From the NCBI GenBank assembly GCA_020073215.1, contig JAIQFO010000006.1, positions 100,253 through 164,252 on the forward strand: a stretch of DNA of 64,000 nucleotides, read 5' to 3'. This DNA comes from Terriglobia bacterium. Its GTDB lineage: Bacteria > Acidobacteriota > Terriglobia > Terriglobales > Acidobacteriaceae. A program made the translations under genes and the position numbers. The notes beneath the pieces were generated by a model, which saw nothing but the letters and a program-made list of their open reading frames with translations, was not told the DNA's origin and did no database searches. Within the stretch, counting starts at the first letter, position 1; the number at the start of each line of letters is the position of its first letter. Below, one piece after another: positions 44,273 through 52,975 of the stretch.

Positions 44273-44437
44273 ATCTGGCCGCAGAGTGCAGCGAATGAAC
44301 ACTCTCGCGCTGTATGCAAAAGTTGAGACGTGGCACCCCCAAGGCATTCGTCCGCCGTCCCAGTATCACACGCCCTTCAGGCTTTTCGATACAGTCTGCA
44401 AAGCAAGGGGTGAAGTCGACGGGTGCCGGCACTGATC

Positions 44438-44460
44438 TAGAAAGTTTCCCATCCTAGAAC
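44438..44460. repeat. Dispersed ~20-nt repeat, copy 1
   Basis: TAGAAAGTTTCCCATCCTAG recurs, with a few differences, at 48535-48553 and 63821-63845. It lies after the JAB gene, in a short gap. It may be an insertion-element end or a REP-type repeat. Confidence 0.4.
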
Positions 44461-44529
44461 TTTCGACCGCACAACAAAAGACCGCGTCACAGGGGCGGGG
44501 GCAAGTGCTCTTTCGCGCGTGGGCGAGGA

Positions 44530-44970
44530 TCAGGCGTATTGTTTTGGGGCGCGACCGGTCTTTTCCAGAATTACCGGATATTTCCGTTTCTTGTCCTGCA
44601 TGCCCCATGCTTTGAGTACGATGTTGAACCGCCAATCATCGCCGTAGTCGAAGAGCATCACCATGCGGTCGCCCGGTTCCCGCCACACCTCCATTACCAT
44701 CGTCTTTCTGACGCTTCCCGCCCCGGTCGGCTCGATGTCCTGGCCCTCTGCGATCATATCGGTGAACAAGTCATACTTCCTTTCGGCCGTGAAAATATGT
44801 CCCGTTCCCTGGTCGGAGTCGAAAAAGCCGAACGCGTGATCGAAGTCAAAACCGAATGCGCCAATCACGGCCTCCGCCAGGCGATAGAGACTAAAACCTT
44901 CGGGGAGCTCGATGGTCCGTGAAATGTTCCTGCCTCCGAGCAGGTGGACTTCAAAGATGCAGGTTTTCAT
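44530..44970 (-). CDS. Plasmid pRiA4b ORF-3-like protein
   Basis: A 146-residue protein of the pRiA4b ORF-3 family (also called IS1096 TnpR-like). Landmarks are a beta-rich N terminus (IFEVHLLGGRNISRTIELPE), a YRLAEAVIGAFGFDFDHAFG helix segment, and the signature MLFDYGDDWRFNIVL near residue 105. The family is common in plasmids and mobile regions; its biochemical role is not established. It is convergent with the JAB gene. Confidence 0.88.
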   Translation of the reverse strand: MKTCIFEVHLLGGRNISRTIELPEGFSLYRLAEAVIGAFGFDFDHAFGFFDSDQGTGHIFTAERKYDLFTDMIAEGQDIEPTGAGSVRKTMVMEVWREPGDRMVMLFDYGDDWRFNIVLKAWGMQDKKRKYPVILEKTGRAPKQYA

Positions 44971-45201
44971 AGGCGTCTGTCCATAGAGAGACCTTTTCAG
45001 TGAAACACTATTTATTGATGGTCGGCAACGGATGCTGGAATTTGAGAAAAGCGTACATCCGGCGATCTTGTAAGAGCCGGGATAAACGCGCTGGAGTGGG
45101 GCAAGCCGCTCCAGCTACTTCGCTCTGGTTGCCTTCGGTTTGAATCGGGCACTGCTGAGGTCTACAATTCTGTCATATTCAGCTTTCCACCTGGAGGCAA
45201 T

Positions 45202-45369
45202 ATGCCTCACTACGAATTCTTCTGCCACGACTGCAAGAAACTTTTCTCGAAGATCCTATCTCTCGCCGACTACGAGAAGGGCCGCGTAGTGTGCCCGAAA
45301 TGCGGCAGCAAGAAAGTCGAGCAGCGCTGGTCCGCCTTTACCGTCATCACGTCGAAAAAGAGCGCGTGA
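45202..45369 (+). CDS. FmdB-type zinc ribbon protein (copy 1)
   Basis: A 55-residue protein (MPHYEFFCHDCKKLFSKIL...) with two CxxC knuckles (CHDC, CPKC) that should bind one zinc ion, as in the FmdB/CxxC-CxxC family. GGAGG lies upstream of ATG 45202. A close paralogue lies at 49921-50088 on the opposite strand. Function unknown; often proposed to regulate transcription. Confidence 0.75.
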   Translation: MPHYEFFCHDCKKLFSKILSLADYEKGRVVCPKCGSKKVEQRWSAFTVITSKKSA

Positions 45370-45387
45370 AGGTGCGGGGGTGCGCCT

Positions 45388-45738
45388 ATGCGCTTCGACA
45401 AGTTTTCCTTCGGTTCCATACAGATTGACGGCAGCACCTATGAGCATGACGTGGTCATCGACCACGGGAAGATCGGCAAACGCAAGAAAGCACCTTCCAA
45501 GGAATTCCGCGGCAGTTTCGGGCATACGCCGCTGTCCGTTGAAGAAGATATCCCTTGGAACTGCGCCCGGCTCGTGGTTGGCACCGGAGCGTACGGCAGC
45601 CTGCCGGTGATGGATGACGTGAAACGGGAGGCCAAGCGTCGCAACGTCGAGTTGCTGATTCTCCCGACGCCCCAAGCCATAGACGAACTGAATAAAGACC
45701 CCGAAGACACGAACGCCATCCTCCACGTGACGTGCTAA
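45388..45738 (+). CDS. Mth938-like domain protein (NDUFAF3 family)
   Basis: A 116-residue protein with the Mth938/DUF498 fold. Landmarks: FGSIQIDGSTYEHDVVI at the N terminus, a central LVVGTGAYGSLPV strand-loop, and KREAKRRNVELLILPTPQAI. The eukaryotic member NDUFAF3 is a complex I assembly factor; the bacterial role is unknown. It starts 18 nt after the FmdB-like gene, so they probably form an operon. Confidence 0.85.
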   Translation: MRFDKFSFGSIQIDGSTYEHDVVIDHGKIGKRKKAPSKEFRGSFGHTPLSVEEDIPWNCARLVVGTGAYGSLPVMDDVKREAKRRNVELLILPTPQAIDELNKDPEDTNAILHVTC

Positions 45739-45783
45739 TTAAGATTAAACGTTCGATGGCTGCCGCAGCGCCAATAAGAAAGG

Positions 45784-45936
45784 ATGTCCAACTTGTCAGA
45801 ACGCAACGGCGATAAATCAAGGTTCGGAAGAGAGCGCAAGCAGAAAATCCTCCGCAGGAAACGCAACCGCGAATTGCGGAAAGCGCTCGGGCTGGTGAAG
45901 GCTCCAGCAGCGCATGACTCAAAAGCTGCGGGTTAG
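45784..45936 (+). CDS. Small basic protein
   Basis: A 50-residue, very basic peptide (MSNLSERNGDKSRFGRERKQ..., RRKRNRELRKALG). It follows the Mth938-like gene by 45 nt. It could bind nucleic acid. Similar small proteins seem frequent in Acidobacteriota, from memory only. Confidence 0.55.
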   Translation: MSNLSERNGDKSRFGRERKQKILRRKRNRELRKALGLVKAPAAHDSKAAG

Positions 45937-46254
45937 GTATTCCGGGATGTTTTGCGGAGCCGGCCGAGAGCAACCCCGTTGGTTGCGGAGTCACCCGGAT
46001 GTCACGCGATCAGAAAATGGTCGTGTGCCTTGGCGGTCTCCGGTTGTACCGAGTTCTTCCACGCGGTTGACTATAGGCAGCCTTTCTCGCAGGGTAATAG
46101 CCAGAGCCGATTCCCACCAGAGCAGAGAAAAAGACGGCGAGAGTTACCGCGCCCGGGCACGGATGTCGCCCAGACCGCCAGACGCGAGATGATGGCTGAT
46201 GCACTCAAGACAGGTGTAAGTGCCCGGGGTTTTTGCTTATGATTTCGGTTGAGA
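45937..46254. other. Intergenic, nothing recognised
   Basis: About 320 nt between the small basic protein and the convergent DUF2934 gene. Only low-quality frames are present. Confidence 0.5.
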
Positions 46255-46617
46255 TTAGGCTGCGGCAGTCTTTGCGTTCTTGGCCGTGATCTCAGCTTCG
46301 GCGCGGAGCCAGTCGTCGAGGTCAAGACCGTCCTCGCGACCGCGTTCCTCATAGAGTTCATGCGCCCGGCAGCGGATCTCTTCTTCAAGATTCTGGCTCG
46401 GCTCGATTGCGAGCGTTTTCGCCGTCAAGACCGGCGAATGCCCATGCTGCGTGGCTTGATGCTTTTTCAGGTCTTCGGTGACCCGTTGCTCTTCGGCAGC
46501 TAGTTTCTCTGCGGCGGCGTCCGTAAGCTCTCCCCTGCGCCAGAGATTTGTACGACGCTCATGCAACTCTTTCAAACCCTTTTCGTATCGTTCACACTGT
46601 TTGCATCGCTCGGGCAT
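46255..46617 (-). CDS. DUF2934 domain protein
   Basis: A 120-residue protein. The C-terminal ~45 residues match DUF2934: EEEIRCRAHELYEERGREDG then LDLDDWLRAEAEI. The N-terminal half is a charged helix with a CKQC pair at residues 5-8. DUF2934 proteins are common in Acidobacteriota and soil Proteobacteria; function unknown. Confidence 0.85.
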   Translation of the reverse strand: MPERCKQCERYEKGLKELHERRTNLWRRGELTDAAAEKLAAEEQRVTEDLKKHQATQHGHSPVLTAKTLAIEPSQNLEEEIRCRAHELYEERGREDGLDLDDWLRAEAEITAKNAKTAAA

Positions 46618-46991
46618 GAGATTCCCCTTTCTGCTCCTCTCAGGGAACCTAGCAAGATGGTTATCTGCGAAGTCTCCTTCGGTTGCATCGCCACGTCAAT
46701 GCAAAAATGCACCAATGCCGGAGCGTCGCCGCGCTCAAGCCCGCTGGGCTTATACGGGTCGGGCGCTGCCTTTCGGTCGACTCCCGGCCTGATTTTCCTT
46801 TTTACTGCAACAGAGCCACGGAATTAATTGACTCAGCGACTCAGCGCACTGGTAGAAGTGACGCGGGGATTACCACGTGTCTTCAGCTGCCTTTTGGCGG
46901 GAAGGGAAGGCCCGCGGCGATGACCGGGGCTTTTGCGTGCGTACTTGGGTTTGAGATGAGTACGGCAGGTTTTGCCAGTGCCGGGTCTCGG
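46618..46991. other. Intergenic stretch with repeat copy
   Basis: About 375 nt. The part 46713-46800 is a diverged direct repeat of 47251-47340. No gene is supported. Confidence 0.5.
46713..46800. repeat. Diverged direct repeat, copy 1
   Basis: Shares blocks with 47251-47340: ATGCCGG-GTCGCCGCGCTCA-GCCCGC and CTTTCGG-CGACTCCCGGCCTGATTTTC. The blocks keep their order; the spacing between them differs by a few bases. Confidence 0.6.
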
Positions 46992-47222
46992 CTAGGCCGC
47001 ACGGGATCTCGGACAAATAGTTGGACTGGCTTCTGTTGGCGACATTCTCTCAGTGCACCCGCAGATCGGGCAGGTGGTGAGTTGAGCTTCGTAATACGCC
47101 CTACAGCGAGAACACGGCAGCCCGAGAAGGAGAGCTTTAGGGCGAGCGTCGGCTTCGGCCAACACCGAATCGGGACTCTCGTCGCACCAGTCGACCCTTT
47201 CCAGTGTTTCGTTGGTCGTCAT
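46992..47222 (-). CDS. Small zinc-ribbon-like protein
   Basis: A 76-residue protein from ATG 47222 (MTTNETLERVDWCDESPDSV...). Two Cys pairs (PCSRC and CPICGC) suggest a zinc ribbon in its second half. It lies between the two copies of the local direct repeat. No family is assigned. Confidence 0.5.
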   Translation of the reverse strand: MTTNETLERVDWCDESPDSVLAEADARPKALLLGLPCSRCRAYYEAQLTTCPICGCTERMSPTEASPTICPRSRAA

Positions 47223-47701
47223 AAATCTCCCGGGTCGTCGACACGCCGCGATGCCGGGGGTCGCCGCGCTCACGCCCGCGCGGTTTGCGCTGGGGTATGA
47301 GTGCTGACTTTCGGACGACTCCCGGCCTGATTTTCTTCTACTCCTTTCGGGGGAGGATTGCAGTGACTTGGCGCATTGGTGGGCGTCTCACCTGGCTTTG
47401 GCGGGAATGGCACGAAAAGAGCGAAGAACTTTTGGACCCGCGCCAAACTCTAAGCCTTTGGTTCTTGTTGTCCTGTTGTTTTGTCCCGTTGTTTGCGGAG
47501 GGCGCCGCGCGACTTTCAGAAGACCTCCGAAAAACCCACCTGGGCGGGGCGGGTTTCGCGTTAGAAGGATCTGTCTTTAGTGCAAACCGAGAGAGTTTCG
47601 CGGGGAGCGGGGGTCCTGCCTGTTGGCGCACACCTCGTGTTCCGGGGCACCCGCCGCACGGAGCAACGGCTGCCCCGAAACCCATGACCATCAGCGGTCT
47701 G
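47223..47701. other. Intergenic stretch with repeat copy
   Basis: About 480 nt holding the second copy of the local repeat (47251-47340). The remaining sequence shows no convincing gene on either strand. Confidence 0.5.
47251..47340. repeat. Diverged direct repeat, copy 2
   Basis: Second copy of the repeat at 46713-46800, about 540 nt apart, on the other side of the small zinc-ribbon gene. Confidence 0.6.
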
Positions 47702-48355
47702 CTATCTCACCCTCAGGCCGGCAATCTTGACCGCACCGCGGTGATATCCGTCCGGAAACAACTTCTGCAGCTCATCGAGGTCTATGTGGTTCATCTCGCA
47801 GGTTTCGTACACAGTTGGCACGATGTTGTCTTTTGCAAACCTCTGCCGCAGGAATTCAATGATCTGCCAATGTTTCTCGGTGAGCTTGGGCATCTTCATC
47901 TCCCAAGCCCGATGCAGGGCATACCGCTTGTCCCATTGAAAAGGATTAACCAGAAAACCGCGAATGTTGATCTCGTACGCCTTCCCCTCTTCACCTTCAG
48001 TGACCTGTTCGGCGAGGCCCTCGGCCCAGGACTGGTCCAAGTAGCCTTCCTTATAGGTGATACCCGCAAGCTTGCAGGCACCGCGCAGATACCCAGCCGG
48101 GAACAGGTTCTTGAGTTCCTGCAAGTGCAAACGGTTCATGCGCGCGGTCTCATAGACCAGCGGGCACTTTCCTGTTTTCTTGTAGTGGTCGCGAATAAAG
48201 TAGATTATCCTCCACTGATCTTCGCTCAGCCCGCTAATGATTCCCGCTTTCGGTGCCATGGCTCGAGCGAAATTCTCATCCCAAGCACTAAAGTCCGAAA
48301 GATATTCGTCTGCGTCGACCGCATAGGTTTCATCCGCAAACGCAAGCGTGGGCAT
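47702..48355 (-). CDS. Tandem DsrC/TusE-like protein
   Basis: A 217-residue protein made of two DsrC-like halves. In half 1, DQWRIIYFIRDHYKKTGKCP ... LKNLFPAGYLRGACKLAGI; in half 2, KHWQIIEFLRQRFAKDNIVP ... LQKLFPDGYHRGAVKIAGL. Single DsrC/TusE proteins (~105-115 aa) carry persulfide sulfur on C-terminal Cys residues. Here half 1 keeps the Cys of the RGAC motif, half 2 has Val there, and the penultimate Cys is absent in both. The protein may have lost sulfur transfer and kept a regulatory or binding role. It stands alone, without dsr or tus genes. Confidence 0.78.
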   Translation of the reverse strand: MPTLAFADETYAVDADEYLSDFSAWDENFARAMAPKAGIISGLSEDQWRIIYFIRDHYKKTGKCPLVYETARMNRLHLQELKNLFPAGYLRGACKLAGITYKEGYLDQSWAEGLAEQVTEGEEGKAYEINIRGFLVNPFQWDKRYALHRAWEMKMPKLTEKHWQIIEFLRQRFAKDNIVPTVYETCEMNHIDLDELQKLFPDGYHRGAVKIAGLRVR

Positions 48356-48534
48356 TGTTCTACCTCCTTCCCGTCAATTAGGGTGATCGCCATGATCTCA
48401 ATACCGCTTCGCCCCATTGCGCCACTATAATGCTAGCACCGCCGATGGCAGCGGGCTGTGATGCCCAGCACGCGTGTCCGCCTTCGCCGCAAGAGAGCGC
48501 GAAGCCTCCATCACTCCACTTCGCTCGGATGTCT

Positions 48535-48553
48535 TAGAAAATTTCCAATCCTG
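48535..48553. repeat. Dispersed ~20-nt repeat, copy 2
   Basis: TAGAAAATTTCCAATCCTG; see 44438-44460 and 63821-63845. Confidence 0.4.
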
Positions 48554-48579
48554 CCGTTTCTCACGTGGTCATACCGAGT

Positions 48580-49050
48580 TTAGTGAGTCGTAATGACAAA
48601 ATCAGTAAGCGATCTGCGGTGCGAACTCCAGACGGGATTGCCTTTCCCGTCGCGGAGAACGAGGGTGTCGTTACCCTTCACGACTTCGCGGGCGAGGATG
48701 AGGTCGGCTTCGCCCTGCTTGACTTTTGAGCCGGTGAGAACGATTTCGTCCCCTTTGCTGAAACTCACGCCCATATCGTCGAGAAAGAACTTGGGACAGA
48801 GATACACGTCGACGGTGTCCGTCCCCGTCTTCACCAGCAAGCGGGCAACTTCTTTCTCGCTGCCCTGTGGAGGTAGTTTCACTTCGTCCACGGTGCCTTT
48901 CATTTTTGTCTCGGTGTGGACGTCGTACTTGGGCGGGCTTGGCTCCTGCGGTTTTTGCGCAACGAGGGGCAGAGTACAAAGAAGCGCTACGGCTGAAAAT
49001 ATCAGCTTCCAAAAGCCCGGCGACGGGTTGGTCTCACTTGAACGGCCCAT
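48580..49050 (-). CDS. Exported small protein, OB-fold-like
   Basis: A 156-residue protein with a signal peptide (WKLIFSAVALLCTLPLVAQ). The mature part is beta-rich (KMKGTVDEVKLPPQG, ARLLVKTGTDTVDVYLCP, GDEIVLTGSKVKQGEADLIL), a pattern like a small OB-fold domain. ATG 49050 with AGGAG just upstream is preferred to 49116, which would put 22 residues before the signal. Periplasmic; function unknown. Confidence 0.68.
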   Translation of the reverse strand: MGRSSETNPSPGFWKLIFSAVALLCTLPLVAQKPQEPSPPKYDVHTETKMKGTVDEVKLPPQGSEKEVARLLVKTGTDTVDVYLCPKFFLDDMGVSFSKGDEIVLTGSKVKQGEADLILAREVVKGNDTLVLRDGKGNPVWSSHRRSLTDFVITTH

Positions 49051-49212
49051 GGCTCCTGCTTCCTGTGGCGAAGATAGGATGAAGCCATATTGGCGAACGG
49101 CGTTATCGTACTCCAATCTTCAACGTGACGGATCAGTACTGGTGGGAATTCTGCGCGTGGCGGGTTGGAAGCTGCCGTGTGGCCTGACGCTCAGTGCGAA
49201 TCTTGGGACGTG

Positions 49213-49239
49213 AAAAAGGCGAGCCAATTTAAGCTCGCC
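49213..49239 (-). terminator. Intrinsic terminator of the ABM gene
   Basis: Stem GGCGAGC/GCTCGCC (49218-49224, 49233-49239) with an 8-nt loop; the minus strand then has five Ts. It lies 20 nt after the stop codon of the ABM-domain gene. Confidence 0.75.
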
Positions 49240-49259
49240 CCTTCCAAACCCGGTTATTC

Positions 49260-49583
49260 TTACGCGGCCTTTTCCAAAGCGACTTTGTGGGCGGTGGAGA
49301 TGTCCACCTCGAAGGTGTTCACCTTGGGAGTGGTCTCTAGCAGGGGTCGCAACAGTTCGTGCACCTCAGGATAGTGGTCCAGCCTGTACAGTTCGGCATC
49401 CGCTGGGGTCTTCCAGAAGCTCATTCCCAGAATCTGATTCGCTTCGGCGGTCGAGACTAGGACGATCTCATCCACGAACCCCGGCTGCTTTTTCAGAATT
49501 GGCAGAACCTTTCCTCGGATGGCGTCAGCCACTTCCTTGGTTTTGCCCTGCTTCGCAGTGATTTCGACTATGCGTGTAAACAT
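49260..49583 (-). CDS. Antibiotic biosynthesis monooxygenase (ABM) domain protein
   Basis: A 107-residue dimeric ferredoxin-like-fold protein: MFTRIVEITAKQGKTKEVAD at the N terminus, KQPGFVDEIVLVS, and MSFWKTPADAELYRLDHYPE. ABM domains include cofactor-free monooxygenases and heme-degrading enzymes; no specific substrate is indicated. A terminator follows the gene. Confidence 0.85.
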   Translation of the reverse strand: MFTRIVEITAKQGKTKEVADAIRGKVLPILKKQPGFVDEIVLVSTAEANQILGMSFWKTPADAELYRLDHYPEVHELLRPLLETTPKVNTFEVDISTAHKVALEKAA

Positions 49584-49920
49584 GGAAACACTCCTTTGCG
49601 CTTGTTCTCGACAGGCGACAATTCGAGGCTGCCGGTCGAAGCTGACCGGCTGCGGTGGCGGGTCCCCTAGGGTGGAATCGGTCTCGCGACCAACTGCTTG
49701 ACCACCATGTATTCGGGCCTACACCGTCATCGGAGACGGTGATACGGTCTGGTTAATTTCAAGTGCCCGAATGTCCTCGTGGGTCAGGGTCGTTGCTGAG
49801 CCGCTGCGTGAGAGTTGTGCGGCGGAGTCTTGGCTGTGGCCAAAGGAGACATCTCGACGCTAGGCCCCCGAGGGGTCCCTGTCAATGATTACTTTTGGTG
49901 CAGTGCCACGAGCTTGGTTC
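49584..49920. other. Intergenic, nothing recognised
   Basis: About 340 nt. A small hairpin (CACCGTC/GACGGTG) lies near 49723-49742. No gene is supported. Confidence 0.5.
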
Positions 49921-50088
49921 TCAGGCGCTCTTCTTGGGAGTGATGGGGTAGAACACGGTCCAACTCTGTTCTACGTTATCGCTGCCGCAACGCGGACAGA
50001 GGACTTCGCCTTCCTCGTATTCGGCAAGCGTCAGCACCTTTGAAAATGTGTTCTTGCAGGCGTGGCAGAAGTACTCGTAGTGGGGCAT
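49921..50088 (-). CDS. FmdB-type zinc ribbon protein (copy 2)
   Basis: A 55-residue protein (MPHYEYFCHACKNTFSKVL...) with CHAC and CPRC knuckles, clearly paralogous to the protein at 45202-45369 (same length and same PKKSA/SKKSA end). GAGGTGG lies upstream of ATG 50088. Confidence 0.75.
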   Translation of the reverse strand: MPHYEYFCHACKNTFSKVLTLAEYEEGEVLCPRCGSDNVEQSWTVFYPITPKKSA

Positions 50089-50184
50089 AGACCACCTCTC
50101 ACGGAATGGTCTCTAGATGAATCCTAGACCTCGGGTCGGTCAGGTTCAATCGCTGACTGGGTCATGAATTGTTGCGTGGTTGGG

Positions 50185-50445
50185 TCACGCGGCAGCGCTG
50201 ATGTTTGGGTCGACGGTGATGCCCCATTCCTCAAGCAGCCATTCTGGGACATAGCACCGATTCCTGTTTTGCTCGCACCAGGCGCGGAGCTCATGCGAGG
50301 AGGTATACATCCCCGGGGTGAGCTGCAGTTGCCTGACCCGCAGTTCGAATTCAGTAAGGAGAGCGGGAATGAGCGGGATGGGATGCCCCCAATTGGGGTT
50401 CCCGCGTTTGCGCGTCGCAGCGGGGAGAGCAACCGGTATCGCCAT
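50185..50445 (-). CDS. Small hypothetical protein
   Basis: An 86-residue frame from ATG 50445. The second half (SSHELRAWCEQNRNRCYVPE, then WLLEEWGITVDPN) looks like a helical DNA- or protein-binding segment. The overlapping plus-strand frames are less protein-like. No family is recognised. Confidence 0.5.
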   Translation of the reverse strand: MAIPVALPAATRKRGNPNWGHPIPLIPALLTEFELRVRQLQLTPGMYTSSHELRAWCEQNRNRCYVPEWLLEEWGITVDPNISAAA

Positions 50446-50611
50446 AGAACCCGATCATACTCCGCCGTGGGGGACGGTGCGGCAGAATCCTCGCACGGGC
50501 GGCTCGTGGTTTGCGGCAGCGGGTGGCGCGGTGATATTTCCGGACGCATGGCAGTTTCGGTGGAGATGCACAACAATTGGTTACGAGGGTTCGCGTGAGT
50601 TTCGGATCTAC

Positions 50612-51115
50612 ATGATCCCTGCTTCCTACAAACCGAAAAAGAAGTTCATGCAGCTGGCCATCGCGGAGGCAAAGCGCGCCCGTGACCGAGGCGACTATCC
50701 CATTGGCGCGGTCATCACACGCCTCACGGGTAGGCGTGAAGTGGTTATTGCCAGCGCCGGTAACCGAGTAAAAACTTCGGGGTCAAGCATCAAGCACGTG
50801 GAATTGGAAATGCTCAAATATGTGTCAAGCGGCTATGGCCGCTACCTGCCCGACTTCGTCCTCTACTCCACGCACGAACCCTGTGCCATGTGCGCCGGCG
50901 CCTGCGTGTGGTCCAGAATTGGCGCGGTCGTCTACGGCGTCTCCCAAGAAGACATTGCCGCTTATGGCCGCGAGCGCGGTACGGAAGACTACAAGTGGCG
51001 AGCTTGTCTCATCCCCTGCCGGCTCGTCTTCGAGAAGGGCAATCACCGCATCCCCGTCACCGGCGGTTTTCTCCGACAAGATTGCAAACAACTGTTCAGT
51101 TACAGGCCTTCATAG
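50612..51115 (+). CDS. Nucleoside/nucleobase deaminase-like (CDA fold)
   Basis: A 167-residue zinc deaminase of the cytidine-deaminase superfamily. The active-site motif KHVELEML (His and catalytic Glu) and the zinc pair EPCAMCAGAC are intact, and YPIGAVI forms the substrate strand. The arrangement resembles TadA and guanine-deaminase-like enzymes. The substrate (base, nucleoside or tRNA) is unclear. ATG 50612 is the natural start; the frame is open further upstream but that part is not protein-like. Confidence 0.85.
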   Translation: MIPASYKPKKKFMQLAIAEAKRARDRGDYPIGAVITRLTGRREVVIASAGNRVKTSGSSIKHVELEMLKYVSSGYGRYLPDFVLYSTHEPCAMCAGACVWSRIGAVVYGVSQEDIAAYGRERGTEDYKWRACLIPCRLVFEKGNHRIPVTGGFLRQDCKQLFSYRPS

Positions 51116-51221
51116 TGGCCGCTGCTTTTATGTATATAAAGCGGAAGTAGAGTCGGACGTGCTTTCGGAATCGGCCTGGGGACTGGCGGGCGGCGCTTCA
51201 GCCAGCGACCACTGCGTGCGC

Positions 51222-51638
51222 CTACCGAGGTATGATCTCGGTCAACGCCCACTCGATTCGATCCACTTCTTCACGAATCACCCGGATCGCTTGCTGATTG
51301 CTCGGACATCGGACGGGTGTGATTGCTTCTACCGCCTGACGAATCTTGCAGTTGCGATCCCGAATCAAGTTGATTCTCGCGGAGGCCTTCATTCGGTATT
51401 GGTAAATCCTTCTAGCCAGTTTCGTAGTCATCCAGGCGAACGCTAGCCCGAAGAACATCTCGATTGGAAGACGATCGGTTGCTCCATCGAAATCGAGGAA
51501 CGCGAATCGATACACGGCTTCGCCAAGACCTAGTGAAGCGAATATCACTCCCATCCCAATCAATCCAAGCGTCAAGCGGTCACTGGGTCGAAGTGCCACA
51601 GACGATTGCTCACTGCCAAAGTTTTGCGCGAATGCCAT
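51222..51638 (-). CDS. Small two-pass membrane protein
   Basis: A 138-residue protein with two hydrophobic segments (LTLGLIGMGVIFASLGLGE and PIEMFFGLAFAWMTTK) and a C-terminal charged helix (QQAIRVIREEVDRIEWALTE). ATG 51638 has GGGGGG close upstream; an in-frame ATG at 51671 adds 11 residues. Function unknown. Confidence 0.6.
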   Translation of the reverse strand: MAFAQNFGSEQSSVALRPSDRLTLGLIGMGVIFASLGLGEAVYRFAFLDFDGATDRLPIEMFFGLAFAWMTTKLARRIYQYRMKASARINLIRDRNCKIRQAVEAITPVRCPSNQQAIRVIREEVDRIEWALTEIIPR

Positions 51639-52110
51639 TGCCCCCCCTATGTGATGTGAGAGTTTTACCATTTTATGCCGAATCGTTTTTTGTGAACAAC
51701 TTGTGAGCCGGGACCTCCATTGAAATCCGCCTCGTCTCGGGACCTTTTTGATGCTCGTTGGATGTGCCCGCAAAGTCGTCCCGAAGTACGCTTCTGAGAA
51801 ACTACAATACGTTTCCCCTTTTCGCCACGTGGTCGAGAAGTTGCGACGACTCGTCCATCCGGCGACGAACCTAACCCAACTCGGATCAAGGCGCAAGCGT
51901 AGAAGCGTAGAAGAAAGCGTACAATCCCACGACTTCATCATGCCACGACACAGCTAGCGACAAAGCTGCCACGATTCTTCCTGCAACGTCATTATCGTCG
52001 ACGTGTCCGTTGACAGATTTTGTCCTCAGGGTAATGTCAGAGTCGTACTCCTCGTGTCGTCTATATTATGTGCGGCAAAGCGGATGGCGGGGAAAGACCG
52101 GTAAACGCCT
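51639..52110. other. Intergenic, nothing recognised
   Basis: About 470 nt between two divergent small genes. Promoters for both should lie here, but no clear consensus boxes are visible. Confidence 0.45.
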
Positions 52111-52407
52111 ATGAGCCAGCATTACATCGATACTCCACAGTATGAAGTCATTGTCGGGTGGGATAAACCGCTTCAATACTTCTTTGGGACTGTGTTCACC
52201 AAAGCGAAAAAGGACACCGATCATGAGGTAGTGTTTGCAACGTTGGAGCTCCCCGGCGGAGGCGTACAAACTGTCGAGGAGCTTGCCAATGTTCTCCAAT
52301 CGTACCTCCGGCTCCCTGACGAGTTGTTGAAGTGTCTCGAAGAGGATAGGGCCAACAACCGTGGCAATGTCGTCAGACACTGGGCAGTGCCGGACGTGCA
52401 GCAATAG
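52111..52407 (+). CDS. Hypothetical protein
   Basis: A 98-residue soluble protein (MSQHYIDTPQYEVIVGWDKP...; VQTVEELANVLQSYLRLPDE). A beta-hairpin-rich first half and a helical second half are likely. No known family. Stands alone. Confidence 0.5.
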   Translation: MSQHYIDTPQYEVIVGWDKPLQYFFGTVFTKAKKDTDHEVVFATLELPGGGVQTVEELANVLQSYLRLPDELLKCLEEDRANNRGNVVRHWAVPDVQQ

Positions 52408-52598
52408 CGACCGGATCCCAACTTGCCATCCGCTACGCCGCACACGAAACGAAAATCCTTCACTGCCTCGGCGATATTCGCCATGATTTCCCCCTCAAGG
52501 AGATAACTGCCGAATTCCATACTACACGCCGCCAGCAGTGGCGAACCACCTGTCCACAAAACTCATCGTTTCATTAACGACATCTTTCATCACTCGCC

Positions 52599-52937
52599 TT
52601 AAGGCAAATGCTCTGGCATCTTGTACTTGGAGATCAGCATGCCATGTGAATCGAACGCGTGGACCTCTCCCGTCGGGACGGCCAAATCCTTCAACAAAAG
52701 AACGTGATGATCCACTAACACGCTATTAATCGAAAGTGCTCGGATCATGACTGCAGTCCGTACACGTTGCAGGGTTCGCGGTTCGGCATGGAGTGAGTAC
52801 GGCCCCGACACCTTCATGGGTTGCTGTTCACCGCCCATAATCATAATGTACAAGGCCGGGTTAGAAGGTTCTGTGATCCCGTCCTCCCCTTGTCCACCAA
52901 ACTCATCGATCCATCGACCAGCGCAATCAGCGCCCAC
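52599..52937 (-). pseudogene. Probable 5'-truncated hypothetical gene
   Basis: The frame from GTG 52937 is protein-like throughout (YIMIMGGEQQPMKVSGPYSL; VLVDHHVLLLKDLAVPTGEV), and the same frame stays open upstream (AFLLALASSRIHQLTVF) to a stop inside the end of the 472-residue gene, without a good start. It looks like the remainder of an exported protein that lost its start. A short intact gene from GTG 52937 is possible. Confidence 0.4.
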
Positions 52938-52975
52938 GAAAACGGTGAGTTGGTGGATTCTACTGGAGGCAAGCG

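Noticed and set aside
47285..48430. Long plus-strand reading frame of 381 codons
   Set aside because: It is antisense to the DsrC-like gene, whose minus-strand frame has clear family motifs.
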